Shown: piece by piece, positions 47,301-57,719 of the stretch
How positions within the stretch are numbered: the first letter of the stretch is position 1
Layout of the letters: each line of letters begins with the position of its first letter
Assembly (NCBI GenBank): GCA_963402885.1
Contig: OY727096.1
Coordinates: 7,945,501-8,009,500, forward strand
Direction: 5' to 3'
Length of the DNA stretch: 64,000 nt
DNA from: Antedon bifida
Taxonomy: Eukaryota; Echinodermata; Crinoidea; Comatulida; Antedonidae
Notes under the pieces: generated by a model
Told to the model about the DNA's origin: nothing
What the model saw: the letters and a program-made list of their open reading frames with translations, nothing else
Databases searched by the model: none
Translations under genes and position numbers: made by a program

Positions 47301-48718
47301 CCTAATGTAATTCCGTGAGATTTTAATGCTCAAGGTTGAGTTCTTGGCAGTTTTGGAATCCTTAGGACTAGTAGAATTCATTACAACTGGGGGCCAATTT
47401 TTCCCGACTCTATTTTGGCCGCCATCTTGAATTTCAAAATGGCCCCCATTTTTTACTCAAAACTGATTGTTAGCTCCTATTTTAAACCAAGTACGAACAT
47501 AATTTGTGTGATAAATCTTATAATTGGGCGCCATTTTGATCTTGGGGCTGTTACCATGGTTATGGGATCATCAAAATTTGTTACCTAGCATTTTTGGTAT
47601 CCTAGCACCATAATAAAGAAGTGAAATCTCACTTTGGGCATTAAAATCCTACGGAAATACATATATACTTATTATATACGTTTTTAATGGCGGCCATCTT
47701 GGATCCAATATGGCTGCCATATGCTATTATTATAATTGTACCATTGGACTGATTTATCATAATATTAAAATCTCACAGAATTGATATTTGGAACATTAGG
47801 TTCCCCACTACATCTTGGCAAATGCAGATACTGTAAGTATTCTTGAGTTTAATTGTCCGTTTACCAACATTATTCAATTTATGTAATGTGACAATTATCT
47901 TCTAACTTACTGTTGATTTGCACCATGCACAGTCTGGGCTTTGTTTCATACAATCACCACATGTTTTAGCAGACGCACAGTTAACACCTACAGATAACAA
48001 ATAAAATGTAGAAAAGTGAATAAAACATTAATACTTGAAATTAAAATGTACAGTATTGTATCGGCCATTTCAAAAGTATTCTACTGCAGTTACTGCAGTA
48101 AGTACACCTTGTTTACAATTTTATGTGTCATGCGTATTTAGCGGTAAAATCATACACACTGTATATTATAGTGACGTAATGGCGCCGTGATTGGCTGCCG
48201 GGGAGAAGAATGTTGTTGAAAAGGTGCAAGTCCTCAGCGCGCTGATCTTCATGAAATAGCGCTATATAAATTTCGTATTATTATAATTTATATTAGTATT
48301 ATATTTCATACACTTCTTCTACAGTACATCAAAACAAACTAAAATCATGAATATTGTAATTTGAATGTGCAGTAGTTACTGATACCTATAATATTGTGTC
48401 TCAAAGGTATTGTATGGGTGCACAAAACATGGTACCAGGAGTACAGATTTTTTTTTTCAGTCACTTAAGAAAAAGCTTATCACAATATTTGCAATTGTTA
48501 CACAGTGTGAAAGGTAGGTTATTATTTACAATAGTTATAGTTGTTTGTTTCGAATTAAGCTGGGATGAAGGACTGTTAGCTTAGTGTACAGTTGATCTCT
48601 ATGGTGACCAAAAAAAAAGTAAGAATGTATGTAACTGTACAGTACCTTCAGTATCCTGTGGCCAAATAGTTAAGAAAATGAAACAAGAAATTGATAGTCT
48701 CAAACATAGCCACCTCAT
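32329..48718 (-). CDS. Integrin beta subunit, complete coding region
   Basis: A type I membrane receptor subunit that pairs with an alpha chain to bind matrix ligands. Coding exons in order: 48718-48646, 47987-47911, 45263-45162, 44101-44014, 43003-42872, 42327-42237, 41860-41758, 41295-41125, 40631-40551, 40185-40090, 39000-38911, 38589-38387, 37828-37738, 37629-37487, 37258-37177, 36852-36777, 36490-36372, 36015-35926, 35611-35479, 34900-34790, 34314-34148, 32424-32329. They total 2,415 nt, 804 residues. Order: signal peptide (MRWLCLRL), PSI domain, hybrid domain, beta-I domain with MIDAS DVSSS and the DYPEGG site, cysteine-rich I-EGF repeats, beta-tail, transmembrane helix ([20 protein letters not shown]), and a cytoplasmic tail with HDRREF, NPIF and NPMF. 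The ortholog class is uncertain. Confidence 0.96.
32801..32962. mobile_element. MITE, AAGCTCTGTCTACACTATCA family, copy 5
   Basis: Full-length member with both terminal inverted repeats in the last integrin beta intron. Internal CAAATATGGTAGTGATATG is conserved. Confidence 0.85.
34375..34445 (+). repeat. Fragment of the SINE family at 52749
   Basis: Shares AGCCATAACA, ACTCGCTCCATGGTTCTGG and GGTAGAAC with the copies at 36125 and 52749. The A box is lost. Confidence 0.6.
34446..34560. repeat. 20-bp tandem repeat (CCCATCACAGATGGACATCA)
   Basis: About five copies of a unit near 20 bases, the first two almost identical and the rest degrading. It lies in an integrin beta intron directly after the SINE fragment. 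Confidence 0.8.
35041..35470 (-). repeat. 138-bp tandem repeats resembling the neighbouring integrin beta-tail exon
   Basis: Two nearly whole units (offset 138 bases, for example CTGACAGTC at about 35208 and 35346) and two partial ones. Each contains TCTCTACATAGATTTTCTTA, which resembles TCTCTTCACATAGACCATTTTC in exon 35479-35611. On the minus strand one unit reads ENLCRETC, against NGLCEETC in the real exon. Stops occur in several units. They look like decayed copies of part of that exon. Confidence 0.6.
36125..36262 (+). repeat. tRNA-derived SINE copy in integrin intron
   Basis: Carries a degraded A box (GTGAGTGACCGATA), a good B box (GGGTTCGAGGC) and the family body GGTAGAACGAGTCTTCTCG and AAACCATAGGTCCAGTG. 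Truncated relative to 52749. Confidence 0.75.
39208..39975. repeat. 54-bp minisatellite in integrin beta intron
   Basis: About 14 copies of a 54-base unit containing CAACTAGAGGTGCCATTTATTATTTA and TTTATGTGCGAGAGTAT. Because 54 is 18 codons, a 224-codon frame (39295-39969) stays open but encodes only the repeat. It lies between exons 39000-38911 and 40185-40090. Confidence 0.95.
40828..40950 (+). repeat. Dispersed repeat with CTGATGAAGGGCTAGTG, copy 1
   Basis: Starts TGCACTGATGAAGGGCTAGTG and ends GATACCCACAGCATTGTCAT. It aligns with 63791-63938, but here the CCCGAAA half is changed. Possibly a Penelope-like retroelement end. Confidence 0.6.
44212..45052. mobile_element. Non-autonomous DNA transposon, 841 bp, TA target site
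   Basis: Perfect terminal inverted repeats of at least 26 bases (CCGTATATTTCGGTGTATAA and so on, and complement) flanked by TA on both sides (44210-44211, 45053-45054). Subterminal copies of GTGCGTCTTATACA lie inside both ends. No recognisable transposase. The TA duplication suggests a Tc1/mariner-type mobiliser. It sits in an integrin beta intron. Confidence 0.85.
45625..45696. mobile_element. MITE, AAGCTCTGTCTACACTATCA family, copy 6 (deleted)
   Basis: Only about 70 bases. The two ends are present but most of the centre is lost. Confidence 0.65.
46028..47277. mobile_element. Non-autonomous hAT-like transposon, 1,250 bp
   Basis: Terminal repeats CAGTGGCGTATCCAG and CTGGATACGCCACTG are flanked by a perfect 8-base target duplication, TATGCTAC (46020-46027 and 47278-47285). 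CAG-starting ends with an 8-bp duplication are typical of the hAT superfamily. Subterminal G/C runs and the shared TCGGCAAA sequence follow. No transposase frame is seen. It lies in the integrin beta intron between exons 45263 and 47911. Confidence 0.92.
47293..47808. mobile_element. Non-autonomous TIR element, about 516 bp, TA target site
   Basis: Imperfect inverted ends: GTGGGAAACCTAATG with ATTCCGTGAGATTTTAAT on the left, and ATTAAAATCTCACAGAATT with CATTAGGTTCCCCAC on the right, flanked by TA. Inside, GGCGGCCATCTTGGAT-type motifs occur as inverted pairs. It begins 7 bases after the hAT target duplication. No coding capacity. Confidence 0.75.
48160..48300 (+). repeat. Retroelement 3' end relic
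   Basis: AGCGCTATATAAATTTCGTATTATTATAA is the kind of 3' tail seen on LINEs and their SINEs. A similar AGCGCTTAGAG and AAGCGCTTTATCAA tail occurs near 55111-55155. Both are short relics. Confidence 0.45.
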
Positions 48719-50406
48719 GATGGTGTAGAGTATCCCAAACTAGATACCTGAAAAAAAACAAAATATCAATTAATTCATCAACAACATTTTTCATGTTAGG
48801 TGCTTTCAACCAGTTTAATGTGTAGAGAAAATATATTAAACACCAAACTGAATATTATGGTAACTAAACTTTACTGTATACTTTAAGTGCAACAATTATC
48901 ATCTATTAAAAAGTACTAATACTATAGGTAGTATAATATAATATTTACATTCATCATAGCTTTAAAAATATGTCAATAACTTTACATAGTTAATAACACA
49001 TTTAATAGTGTGCTTGTTACTTGTTTGGATATTGATTTATTTTATGATTGATAGTTTAAATGTATTTAAGGGTAAAATTGCTAAATCTCTATAATGTTCC
49101 AATCTTTGTTTATGTTAAAATTGTTGCTTATTTGAATTTATTATTATTTATAGTTTATCATGTTTAGATTCAACCTGTTAGTGGCGGTTTCATCGCTGTT
49201 GGTTGTGAACTGAATAAAATAAATAAAATAAACTTGATTCCATAATACAATTAATATGCACCATTTAAATTAAATTGTGTTTCTTTTTGGTTTTTTTTTT
49301 GAAGAGGAGTACATTTTATATAATTCATTGAATATACCGTACAGTAAACTGGGATTTATAATAAATTAGCAATACCTCCAAACAGTTGTTATTGATGTGT
49401 TCAGTAATTCACAAACTATTTTGGTAATGAGGAGAAAAGATGTGTGATCAGTACTAAGGGAATTAAACTAATCTGCAACCAGAAACTAGATTATGGCGCA
49501 GTTAATTTAAATAATTTGGAGGCTAATCTAGCGAGATGGTTATTCCTGAGAGAACTGGTAACATACATTGAGAGATAACATCAAGGCTTACAAAGAAATC
49601 AATAAAGATGCCATGGTAAGGCTGGTATATTAGCAGGTATGCTTACTGTGTACAATGTCCTTAGGCCTACAAAATATATCAGATATTAACAGGAAAAGGG
49701 ACAAAGAACAAAAACATGATGTTATTATTTTAAGTAATAGGTTACTGTATCTTATGAAAAGTCAATATTACTGTATGATAAAATAATAATGTCCAAATAC
49801 CATTGATTTAGTCAAATCTGTATCTTAAACAGTTTCGAGTAAACAGAACATTGGAAAAAATGAGGTCTGAAAAATTATTCTATTCATCTTGTAGTTAAAA
49901 TTTAATAACTTGAAACATAACATAAATAAGAATTAGAATCATAACACAAAATTGTTTAACAATTCTATAAACAGTATCTGTACAGTATGTTATTCCATAG
50001 TACTGTACAGTGTAGAGTATGTTATCACATACAGAATGTTAATGTGTGTAATAACAAATTAACCCCTGCTTGGTTTACCTTTGACCTTATGACCTTTGAC
50101 AATTAATGATTTTCTATGATCTGCATGGGTTTCAATTACAAAATTGAAATACTGACCATTAACACAGTGAAAATTGCAAATTTGAATTGAATCATTTCAG
50201 ATTAATTATTTAATAAAGAATTATATAATAAAATATTTATGACCACACATGTCCTGAGAAACCAACTTGGTGATAAATTTCTCTAAAATTAAATAAACCG
50301 TTTTGTCAACATGAACATGGAGTAAAGAATGCATGCCATGAAAACTGAATTACACAGTTACACTTCAAATATTTTTCATAAGGCAAAAAAAAAAAAAAAA
50401 AAAATT
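48719..50406. other. First integrin intron, left part
   Basis: Positions 48719-48747 are the 5' untranslated start of the ATG exon. Beyond that no exon is seen. A LINE-like 3' tail (GAACTGAATAAAATAAATAAAATAAAC) lies near 49208-49236, and a run of 21 A bases ends near 50404. Confidence 0.5.
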
Positions 50407-50529
50407 GTTACGCGTCAACCATACTGCGTTGAAACACCGGTTCTCGTCAGATCACCGAAGTTAAGCAACGTTGGGCCCGGTTGCGTTCTGGATGGGAGAC
50501 CTTCTAGAAATCGCGGCGGGTGCTGTATA
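50407..50529 (+). repeat. 5S rRNA-derived sequence (pseudogene or 5S-SINE head)
   Basis: About 120 bases align with animal 5S rRNA: CACCGGTTCTCGTC, GATCACCGAAGTTAAGCAAC, GGGCCCGGTT, GGATGGGAGACC and GGGTGCTGTA. The internal polymerase III boxes are nearly intact, but the outer stem (GTTACGCGTC against GTGCTGTAT) pairs poorly and GAAATCGCGG differs from the usual GGGAATACC. It is a single copy inside an integrin intron and is directly followed by a tRNA-like stretch, so a 5S-derived SINE is likelier than a functional 5S gene. Confidence 0.8.
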
Positions 50530-50535
50530 TACTGG

Positions 50536-50615
50536 AGAGTGATGGTGAAATGGTAATATCGGACTAGCATGTGATAGGCATGGGTTCGAGGTTATCTGTA
50601 CCATACTACTGTAAT
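50536..50615 (+). repeat. tRNA-like segment joined to the 5S-derived sequence
   Basis: TGGTGAAATGG resembles an A box, and GGGTTCGAGG is a good B box 30-40 bases later, ending near ACCATA. Together with the preceding 5S part this forms a composite polymerase III unit. Confidence 0.5.
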
Positions 50616-52097
50616 TGCATTACTTATAATTACATCATATTTTTGTTTTAAATACACAATAATACGTAAGTACTGTAAGATATGAAATGAATAGGCTAAA
50701 TTAACAATTAAACTGCACTGTACTTTATCTACAGTATACTTTTGGGAAAAGAATGTCCTGAGCCACATCATTTATAGTGTAACACAGGTCATCTGAATGG
50801 TAGTTAAGCAGAATTACAGGCTTTATGTTTCCTGTACAAAATAAGCATGAACTTTAAACGACCTACATGCTGTAGTAAAGTATGACCCTAAATAAACTCA
50901 TTATGTTAATGTTGATATTATAATCTAAGAGATTTAGAAAAATAAACTTGTAAATAAACAGTGATCTACAAAATTAAATAATGAATTAACTGTATCTGAC
51001 CACTGTATTTTTTTTTTCTCATCATCTTTGACAATGTACATACAGCTTGTCTTGCATCAATGTAATATATATCAATTATAATGTATTATTTTTTAACCCC
51101 ACATTGTTTTGTACTGTACAATCTATAATACATGTATGATAATAAAATATTACCTATATGTTATTATATATTAAATATATAGATTATAAATCCTGTTGAT
51201 TGTGGGAGCCATGGCTAACATTTACAAGGCATAACATTATAAAAGGAAAATTACATCAATGGCTATTTTTGAGAGGGTTACTTCATGGAAATATAAATTA
51301 AATATTCTCATTAAATACTAATATAAAGTACTGTAGGTTCAAACATTGTGGTGAAGGGGAAGAAGATACTGTACAACTATATTTTATATAAAAATGCACA
51401 ATTATCTTTTTTTTTTTTATAATTGATTACTTCCCACAATACTGTATATCCGATTCTTTAAATATCAATTTACAAGTTTGTCTGACCTTGCTCTATTAAA
51501 AAATGTTGCTAATTTTACACAAATTGTGAGGGCCAATTAAGGTAACAGCAATTATTATATCTCCCTTTATTTTTAAAATTATAGGTAGTTCTGCATATTT
51601 TACACAAATATCACTCTCTTACTTTGGTACTATTTGCTAACTGTACACACAAACTGTCTTCTTAGAACTCGGTTTAATTGCTTTAACCGGCTATAGATAC
51701 ATGGAAGGAAAATAAACAAAGTGGATCCGTCCCGCACAACATAGTGCATGCAAGCTTAAACCTTATAATTAATTAACCTTAACTAACTAAAATGCTTACA
51801 ATTTTCAATCAATTCAGAAAATGCAACTAACAGCTGAAACAATAACATAGAATAATCCATTTGACAAATTGTAAAAAATGGAGCAGGAACTATAAATTAT
51901 TATCATAACAATAACAGGCTATCAAAACAAAAAGAAGTACACGGTAATTCTTCTTTCTTTAACAATGCTAATATTGTTCTGCTTAAAATAAAAGAGAAAA
52001 AAATATGGATAAAACTGAATTTTAAGAAAGCAACTCCAAACGGGAAGACTGGGTGTAGGATGATGGGCCTCCTACTGTACAAACTACGTCTTAACTT
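50616..52097. other. First integrin intron, middle part
   Basis: AT-rich with several TACTGTACAGTA-like words. No gene, RNA or clear repeat end is seen. Confidence 0.4.
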
Positions 52098-52101
52098 TTA
52101 A

Positions 52102-52727
52102 AGACCCCTTCCCTGCAATTTTGGACGTTTTTTGGAAAATAATACATATATATCACTTTAAAAACATTAAACCATGTCATTCCTTGTCTTAAATGTACGT
52201 TTTATGGTAAATTATGATAAAAAGTGAGAAACAATGCACTACCTAAGTAGCTCGCGGCGATCGACCTCTCGTGGACGGTCTTAGGCCTAGCCTAGCTAGG
52301 CTTAGTTTTGTAGGCCTAGCTGGTAAACATCGGTAACGTACGAACATCGTACGCTAGCTATATACCTAGCCTGACGTTGTATAGTTGCTGCATTAATTGT
52401 CTTTCTATTTTTGCCAGACTCCGTTGATATAAATTGGGGAAAGCCCGGTATTTTCGCTGAAAAGTTAGGAGTCTTCCATTTGTTTTGGCCTCACGATCGA
52501 TCGAAAAGTGGGCGAATTACAGGTGAAAAACAAAAATATAAATCCGCGCGCATTGCATTTTGGGATTTATAGCGGGCCGCTATAATTATTAGAATCGACT
52601 TATTTTTCACATTTTTAACCGTTTAAAGACGAAAAAAGTTATCGCAATAGGACCATATAGTATTATTTTTACATTAAATATAGTTTGTGATCTTAAATTA
52701 GATCTAAAAAACGTAGGGAAGGGGGCT
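52102..52727. mobile_element. Non-autonomous transposon with TTAA target duplication, 626 bp
   Basis: Inverted ends AGACCCCTTCCCTGC and GTAGGGAAGGGGGCT (three mismatches) are flanked by TTAA on both sides (52098-52101, 52728-52731). TTAA duplication points to a piggyBac- or Kolobok-type mobiliser. No transposase. A GC-richer core (52250-52340) holds TAGGCCTAG words. A diverged relative lies at 18110-18320. Confidence 0.85.
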
Positions 52728-52748
52728 TTAACACTCAACAAAGACAAA

Positions 52749-53026
52749 ATGAGTGAGTGGCCGAGCGGTTAAGACAGTGGAACCGTAATTACGTAGCCAT
52801 AACATCGGCAACCCAAGGGTTCGAGGCTCACTCGCTCCAAGCTTCGGTGGTAAAACGAGTCTTCTCGGATAAGGACTATAAACCGTAGGTCCAGTGTACA
52901 CATACTCATAGTCATAGCTCATGTGCACTTTAAAGAACCTAGTACATCTTTCGAGTCTGTTGGTCCCGATCCTTCACCAACAGTGTTAGTGAGAAGTTGA
53001 ATAAATAAAATAAAAATAATAAATGA
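52749..53026 (+). repeat. tRNA-Ser/Leu-derived SINE, nearly full length
   Basis: The head has a perfect A box (TGGCCGAGCGG), a long variable arm and a perfect B box (GGGTTCGAGGC), as in a class II tRNA. The body holds GGTCCAGTGTACACA and CACTTTAAAGAACC with AGTACATCTTTCG, and the tail is an AATAAAATAA-rich run. Fragments of the same family occur at 27050, 34375, 36125 and 62995. Confidence 0.85.
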
Positions 53027-53281
53027 AAACATAGATAATCTTATTTATTTATCTTACCCTTTATTAAGATAAATCAACAAACACTTCGAACATTACGAAC
53101 ACTAAGCTAGGCCCATCCCGATTCGGTCATGCTTTGATCAAACATAATATTGCAGAGAGGCAAACACCGCTTTCTCTGACTCAATGCGCGAGTGCGAGAT
53201 AATTGAATTGAGTGAGGAGAGGCCCAGCAAAATACCAAATTTCACCATCGTCGTCTTATTAGATAAAATAACAAATCTTAC

Positions 53282-53420
53282 CTTTCACAACACAAGTGAC
53301 GCAAAGACTGAATTCTTTCAACTACAGCCGAATATACTAACGAGTTCTCTATTCTAAAAGATCACTGAACATCAACTCTCAAAGATAAAAGCTAGGCCCG
53401 ACTCGTTGTCTCGCAAGGTA
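53282..53420 (-). other. Probable noncoding first exon of integrin beta
   Basis: Reading leftward, a strong donor (AAAG then GTAAGATTTG) at 53281 could splice to the acceptor before 48747, where the ATG exon starts with 29 untranslated bases. The upstream limit is a guess. Confidence 0.45.
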
Positions 53421-53646
53421 CACCACAAATATCTTTTTAATACCGGAAGTAAAATTGATTCCTCTTTTCTTCTCACACCGCGATATAGGCGAAACTCCTG
53501 TTATTGCGTTTGTTAGATTTTACAGAAAGCCAACCACAATCAAGTATATTTTAATAAACAGTTTTGATTGGCTGCCAAACTTAAAGACTTACAAAAGACA
53601 TTCCAAACATATTTACTTTCGGGCAGTCAACAAGAACGGATTTTTC
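53421..53646 (-). promoter_or_regulatory. Candidate integrin beta promoter region
   Basis: Lies between the probable first exon and the foldback element. It contains GATTGGCTGCC and AGCCAACCACAATC, possible CCAAT-type sites. No TATA box is clear. Positional inference only. Confidence 0.25.
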
Positions 53647-54599
53647 GGGTCCTCCTAAATACCAAGACCTACCAAGACCTACCAAGAACTACCAAGACCT
53701 ACCAAGAACTACCAAGACCTGTCAATTTAAAGTGTTAATTTAACGAAATATGATATATATAGACTTCTAATAGCATTTCCAACAATAAAACCTTAATTTT
53801 AGCGCGATATAGACACCAAAAATGTTAAATAATCGACAAGCTTCGCGTTCGCGAAACGAACTGAGTTGATGCATACATTGCGTCACAAATGTCCGTATTG
53901 CGTCAACTAGTATGACCTACCAAGAACTACCAAGACCTGTCAATTTAAAGTGTTATTTTAACGAAATATAATATATATAGACTTCTAATAGCATTTCCAA
54001 CAATTAAACCTCAATTTCAGCGCGATATAGACACCAAAAATGTTACGAAAATGTTAAATAATCGACAAGCTTCGTGAAATGAACTGAGTTGTTGATGCAT
54101 ACATTGCGTCACAAATGTCCGTATTGCGTCAACTAGTATGGCTCACTGACACTCGACGCAGTTCTCCTGTCATAGGCCTACTGGGTCGTAGGCCTACATT
54201 TAACATTTTTGGTGTCTATATCGCGCTACAATTGAGGTTTTATTGTTTGAAAAGCTATTAGAAGTCTATATATATTATATTTCGTTAAAATAACACTTTA
54301 AATTGACAGGTCTTGGTAGTTCTTGGTAGGTCATACTAGTTGACGCAATACGGACATTTGTGACGCAATGTATGCATCAACGCAGTTCGTTTCGCGAACG
54401 CGAAGCTTGTCGATTATTTAACATTTTTGGTGTCTATATAGCGCTAAAATTGAGGTTTTATTGTTGGAAATGCTATTAGAAGTCTATATATATCATATTT
54501 CGTTAAATTAACACTTTAAATTGACAGGTCTTGGTAGGTCTTGGTAGTTCTTGGTAGGTCTTGGTAGGTCTTGGTAGGTCTTGGTATTTAGGAGGACCC
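53647..54599. mobile_element. 953-bp foldback transposon with 8-bp target duplication
   Basis: The ends GGGTCCTCCTAAATACC and GGTATTTAGGAGGACCC are perfect inverted repeats, flanked by GATTTTTC on both sides (53639-53646 and 54600-54607). Each arm carries ACCAAGACCT tandem repeats. A roughly 240-base block (AATTTAAAGTGTT, TAGACTTCTAATAGCATTTC, AGACACCAAAAATGTT, GCGTCACAAATGTCCG) is present twice in each arm, so the whole element is a nested palindrome around a short centre near 54170. It encodes nothing. Confidence 0.92.
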
Positions 54600-54607
54600 G
54601 ATTTTTC

Positions 54608-57600
54608 CACAATGAAGTGTCATGACGTCACTGCTGAGGATGAGTTGGGTGGTAAAGTATTTTAAAATTACCATAAATGCCAATAATATTTATATCTATA
54701 ATAATACAATATGTTGTAATAAAACAGAAAACAAAAATATAACTTGCAGTACCTACCCTCTGACGTTGATTGGCAATAGTTGAAGAAAAATGAAAGAAAA
54801 TGAATCAACATCATTATTTAGAATAAATTCAACAACTTAAAAATGGAAATAACAATATAACAAAGTGTTCCTGTCATACTATACAGTATTTTTTTTAACT
54901 GATATAGGAATATCAGGCCCTGGCACAGTAGCCTACTATAATGTTATTATATTTTCCCATGTTGAATTTTATATATTTAATAACAATATAAGAAAGTTTT
55001 TTTTATCTCGCTTGTATTGTTATGTCTTTTTTTTTATTGTGTAATTTTTAAATTGTCGGTATTGATTGTTTTAGATTAAGCTGACCAGGTGTTTATGTTA
55101 TTTTTATGTACAGCGCTTAGAGTTCGTTTCTTGTTTTGTTTCATTATGAAGCGCTTTATCAATTTAATTTATAATTATTATTATGTAAATTCATTCATGA
55201 CCTTGACAAAATATTTTTCTACATATGAGAGAGAGAGGATGAATTAGTAACATGAGAAAGTATAATAGTGGCTATATCAGATCAATCACCAGAGGACATG
55301 ACTAAGTTCACCACTTTATTTTTACCGCATTTTTACTCATCCCCGTACTCATGGTTGGCATTTCTGCCATCGTTGTTGCTGGCAGAGCATATCCAAATTT
55401 CCATTTTCCAGTAAACTATGTAGTCATCATATAGGGCCGGCTGTACAATATTCTTCTTTCAATTAGACATTTTGTTTTAACAATAATACAACATGAAATG
55501 ATCAATCTTTAATATATTTTTTTATTCACAATTGTTTATATATTGATAATACATACAATTTGATACATCTGGAAACAGAATTCAAGGTAGAAAATATTTT
55601 CATCCTTACACCATTCATTAAATTTAAATGTAACAAGGCATTTTATTATAATCCAAATATCCAGTGTTTAATTTGAGTCAGAACCTTTTCTCACCATCTG
55701 TACAATAGTAAGAAGTTCTTATATATTATTTTAGCAAAGTTAAAACATATGTAAGCTCAAATTAAAGACTGATTGGATCTTAATAAAATTAATACCTTGT
55801 ATATATTTATAATTACATTAAATACATACATTTCAATGATCCCAAAACCTGAAGACCTCCACTCCACAACCGCGACCCTCTTTCTAAATCTTGAAACATA
55901 CAATGAAGAAGATAGAACATGAGTTAAGTCCAACTGAGCTGTACCTATTTCTCAAAAGCTACTATTATACCCCTTTCACAAGACCTAGAAAAACTTTATA
56001 CACACCATACAAAACACCAGTGTTAATTCACCCCAGAGTTTGTAAACAGGTTTGCTAGGCAATGTAAAAAGGGTATTATTTGTACAGTAGTCAGGGCCAT
56101 GCGGTTGGTAAGGTTTCAACCTGACCACTTTTTCACAGAGGCCTTTGACAACTCAGTGGCTTGAACAGAGATTGTTCCCCTTTCTTGCGGAAAGCGGACC
56201 ACTTTATTTCTCGTGGCTACATCACTGCACTGCATTAAAATACATTTGGCCAGAATGTAGGTGATCACACTAGTTAGACAGAAGTCAATAACAGCCAATG
56301 TTTATTTTTCAATTTCCTGAAACCAGTTCCGAAACATTTTCCTGTTCTACTTTACTTATATAAACAAGTTTAGGAATGAATGCGTTTTGTTTCACATGAT
56401 ATAATCACTAAACTAAAAGGAGTCATATGTCAATGTACGATACATTTCATAGGTATGTAAATCATCATCCCCCACAATGTGTACAAACTAAAGAGGGCTT
56501 GCTTTATAACATGGTATACAGCCAATGGTTGTAAGAAGCAAAATGAATTAAGTAAAAGTAATGAAGTAAAATTAACTCGGTGTGACACATTACCAATTTA
56601 TATATTAGACGAGAAGCACATTTTGATAGGCCAAGACATCCCTACCTAATCCCCAACACTCACCTCCCACCCTCTACATGTTATTCTGGCTTCATTCAAG
56701 GTTTTATAATATCACCTTGCAAAACAATATAACAACAAGCACAGAACAAAAGCAAAACATTCAATATCTTAAAACTATGACTATAAAAAACTCTTTAGCT
56801 TTGTCTCCGCTATCAAACTTGCAACAACAAAATCTGATGTGCCCATATATGGACACGATCTTATCTACCATATTTGGGCACATTACACTCTTTTGTCAAA
56901 TTAGTTTGATAGTGTAGATAAAGTTTTACAATAAAATATATAATAATATAATTCTAGATACGTTAAAATCTATTTTATACAATATGTAAAACATTTTACA
57001 ATCCAAACATTTACACTATGTTACAATTATGAAAGCTTTTTGGAATTATAAGATACATTTTAAAATAAAAATCCTTTTTTGGCCTAGAAGTATGTTACTT
57101 CAATTTTCCAAGGTTGCTTTAAATAAGATTCAATTCAAATGAGATTCAATAGAAATGAAAGATACCTAACAACACATCACCCCAAACACACCCCCCCCCC
57201 CCCAACAACCCCTTCCTTTCCCCACCGCCTCGCCAAAACAAAGCAGGTTAGAGAAAGGCGATTGTAGTAATAAGATGGGATTAATTCATTTCATTTATTT
57301 CGTCTTTTATAAATAATAAAAATCACAAGGTACAGAGCACTTTAGGGGGTAGACAGGATTGTCACAGGATTAATGTTTTTCAATTAACTAAATGTCATGT
57401 TCATTGTGAACTGTGAGCTCTGCTTATACACAATATTGTGGTAAAATACAGCCTCTACTTACAAAACTGGACTCAAAAAAGAAAACCAAAACTTTTGAAA
57501 AACTATATTTTTCCAAAAAGTGCTATCAAATATTGGGCAAATTATTTTAAAAATTAATAAAATACAACTTTTACTTATACTTTTTCCAAATATTGTTTGT

Positions 57601-57719
57601 AGTTTTTAAAATAAATTAAAATTTCTTTAGACAAAATGAAAACATTATTTTCAATTTAATGTGAATTCGGTCCATACAATAAAATTCATCTTTTATACAA
57701 AATATACGTACAGCAGCTG
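54608..57719. other. Intergenic DNA and probable RECK 3' untranslated region
   Basis: No coding exon is seen. The right part is presumably RECK 3' untranslated sequence on the minus strand. A retroelement tail relic lies near 55111-55190, a MITE at 56796, and a run of 13 C at 57191-57203. Possible minus-strand polyadenylation signals (TTTATT on this strand) occur near 55519, but none is decisive. Confidence 0.4.
56796..56926. mobile_element. MITE, AAGCTCTGTCTACACTATCA family, copy 7
   Basis: Full length but more diverged at the ends (AGCTTTGTCTCCGCTATCAA). It probably lies within the RECK 3' untranslated region. Confidence 0.75.

Noticed and set aside
50407-50529. Functional 5S rRNA gene
   Set aside because: A single copy in an intron with a poorly paired terminal stem and a tRNA-like tail; functional 5S genes usually lie in arrays.
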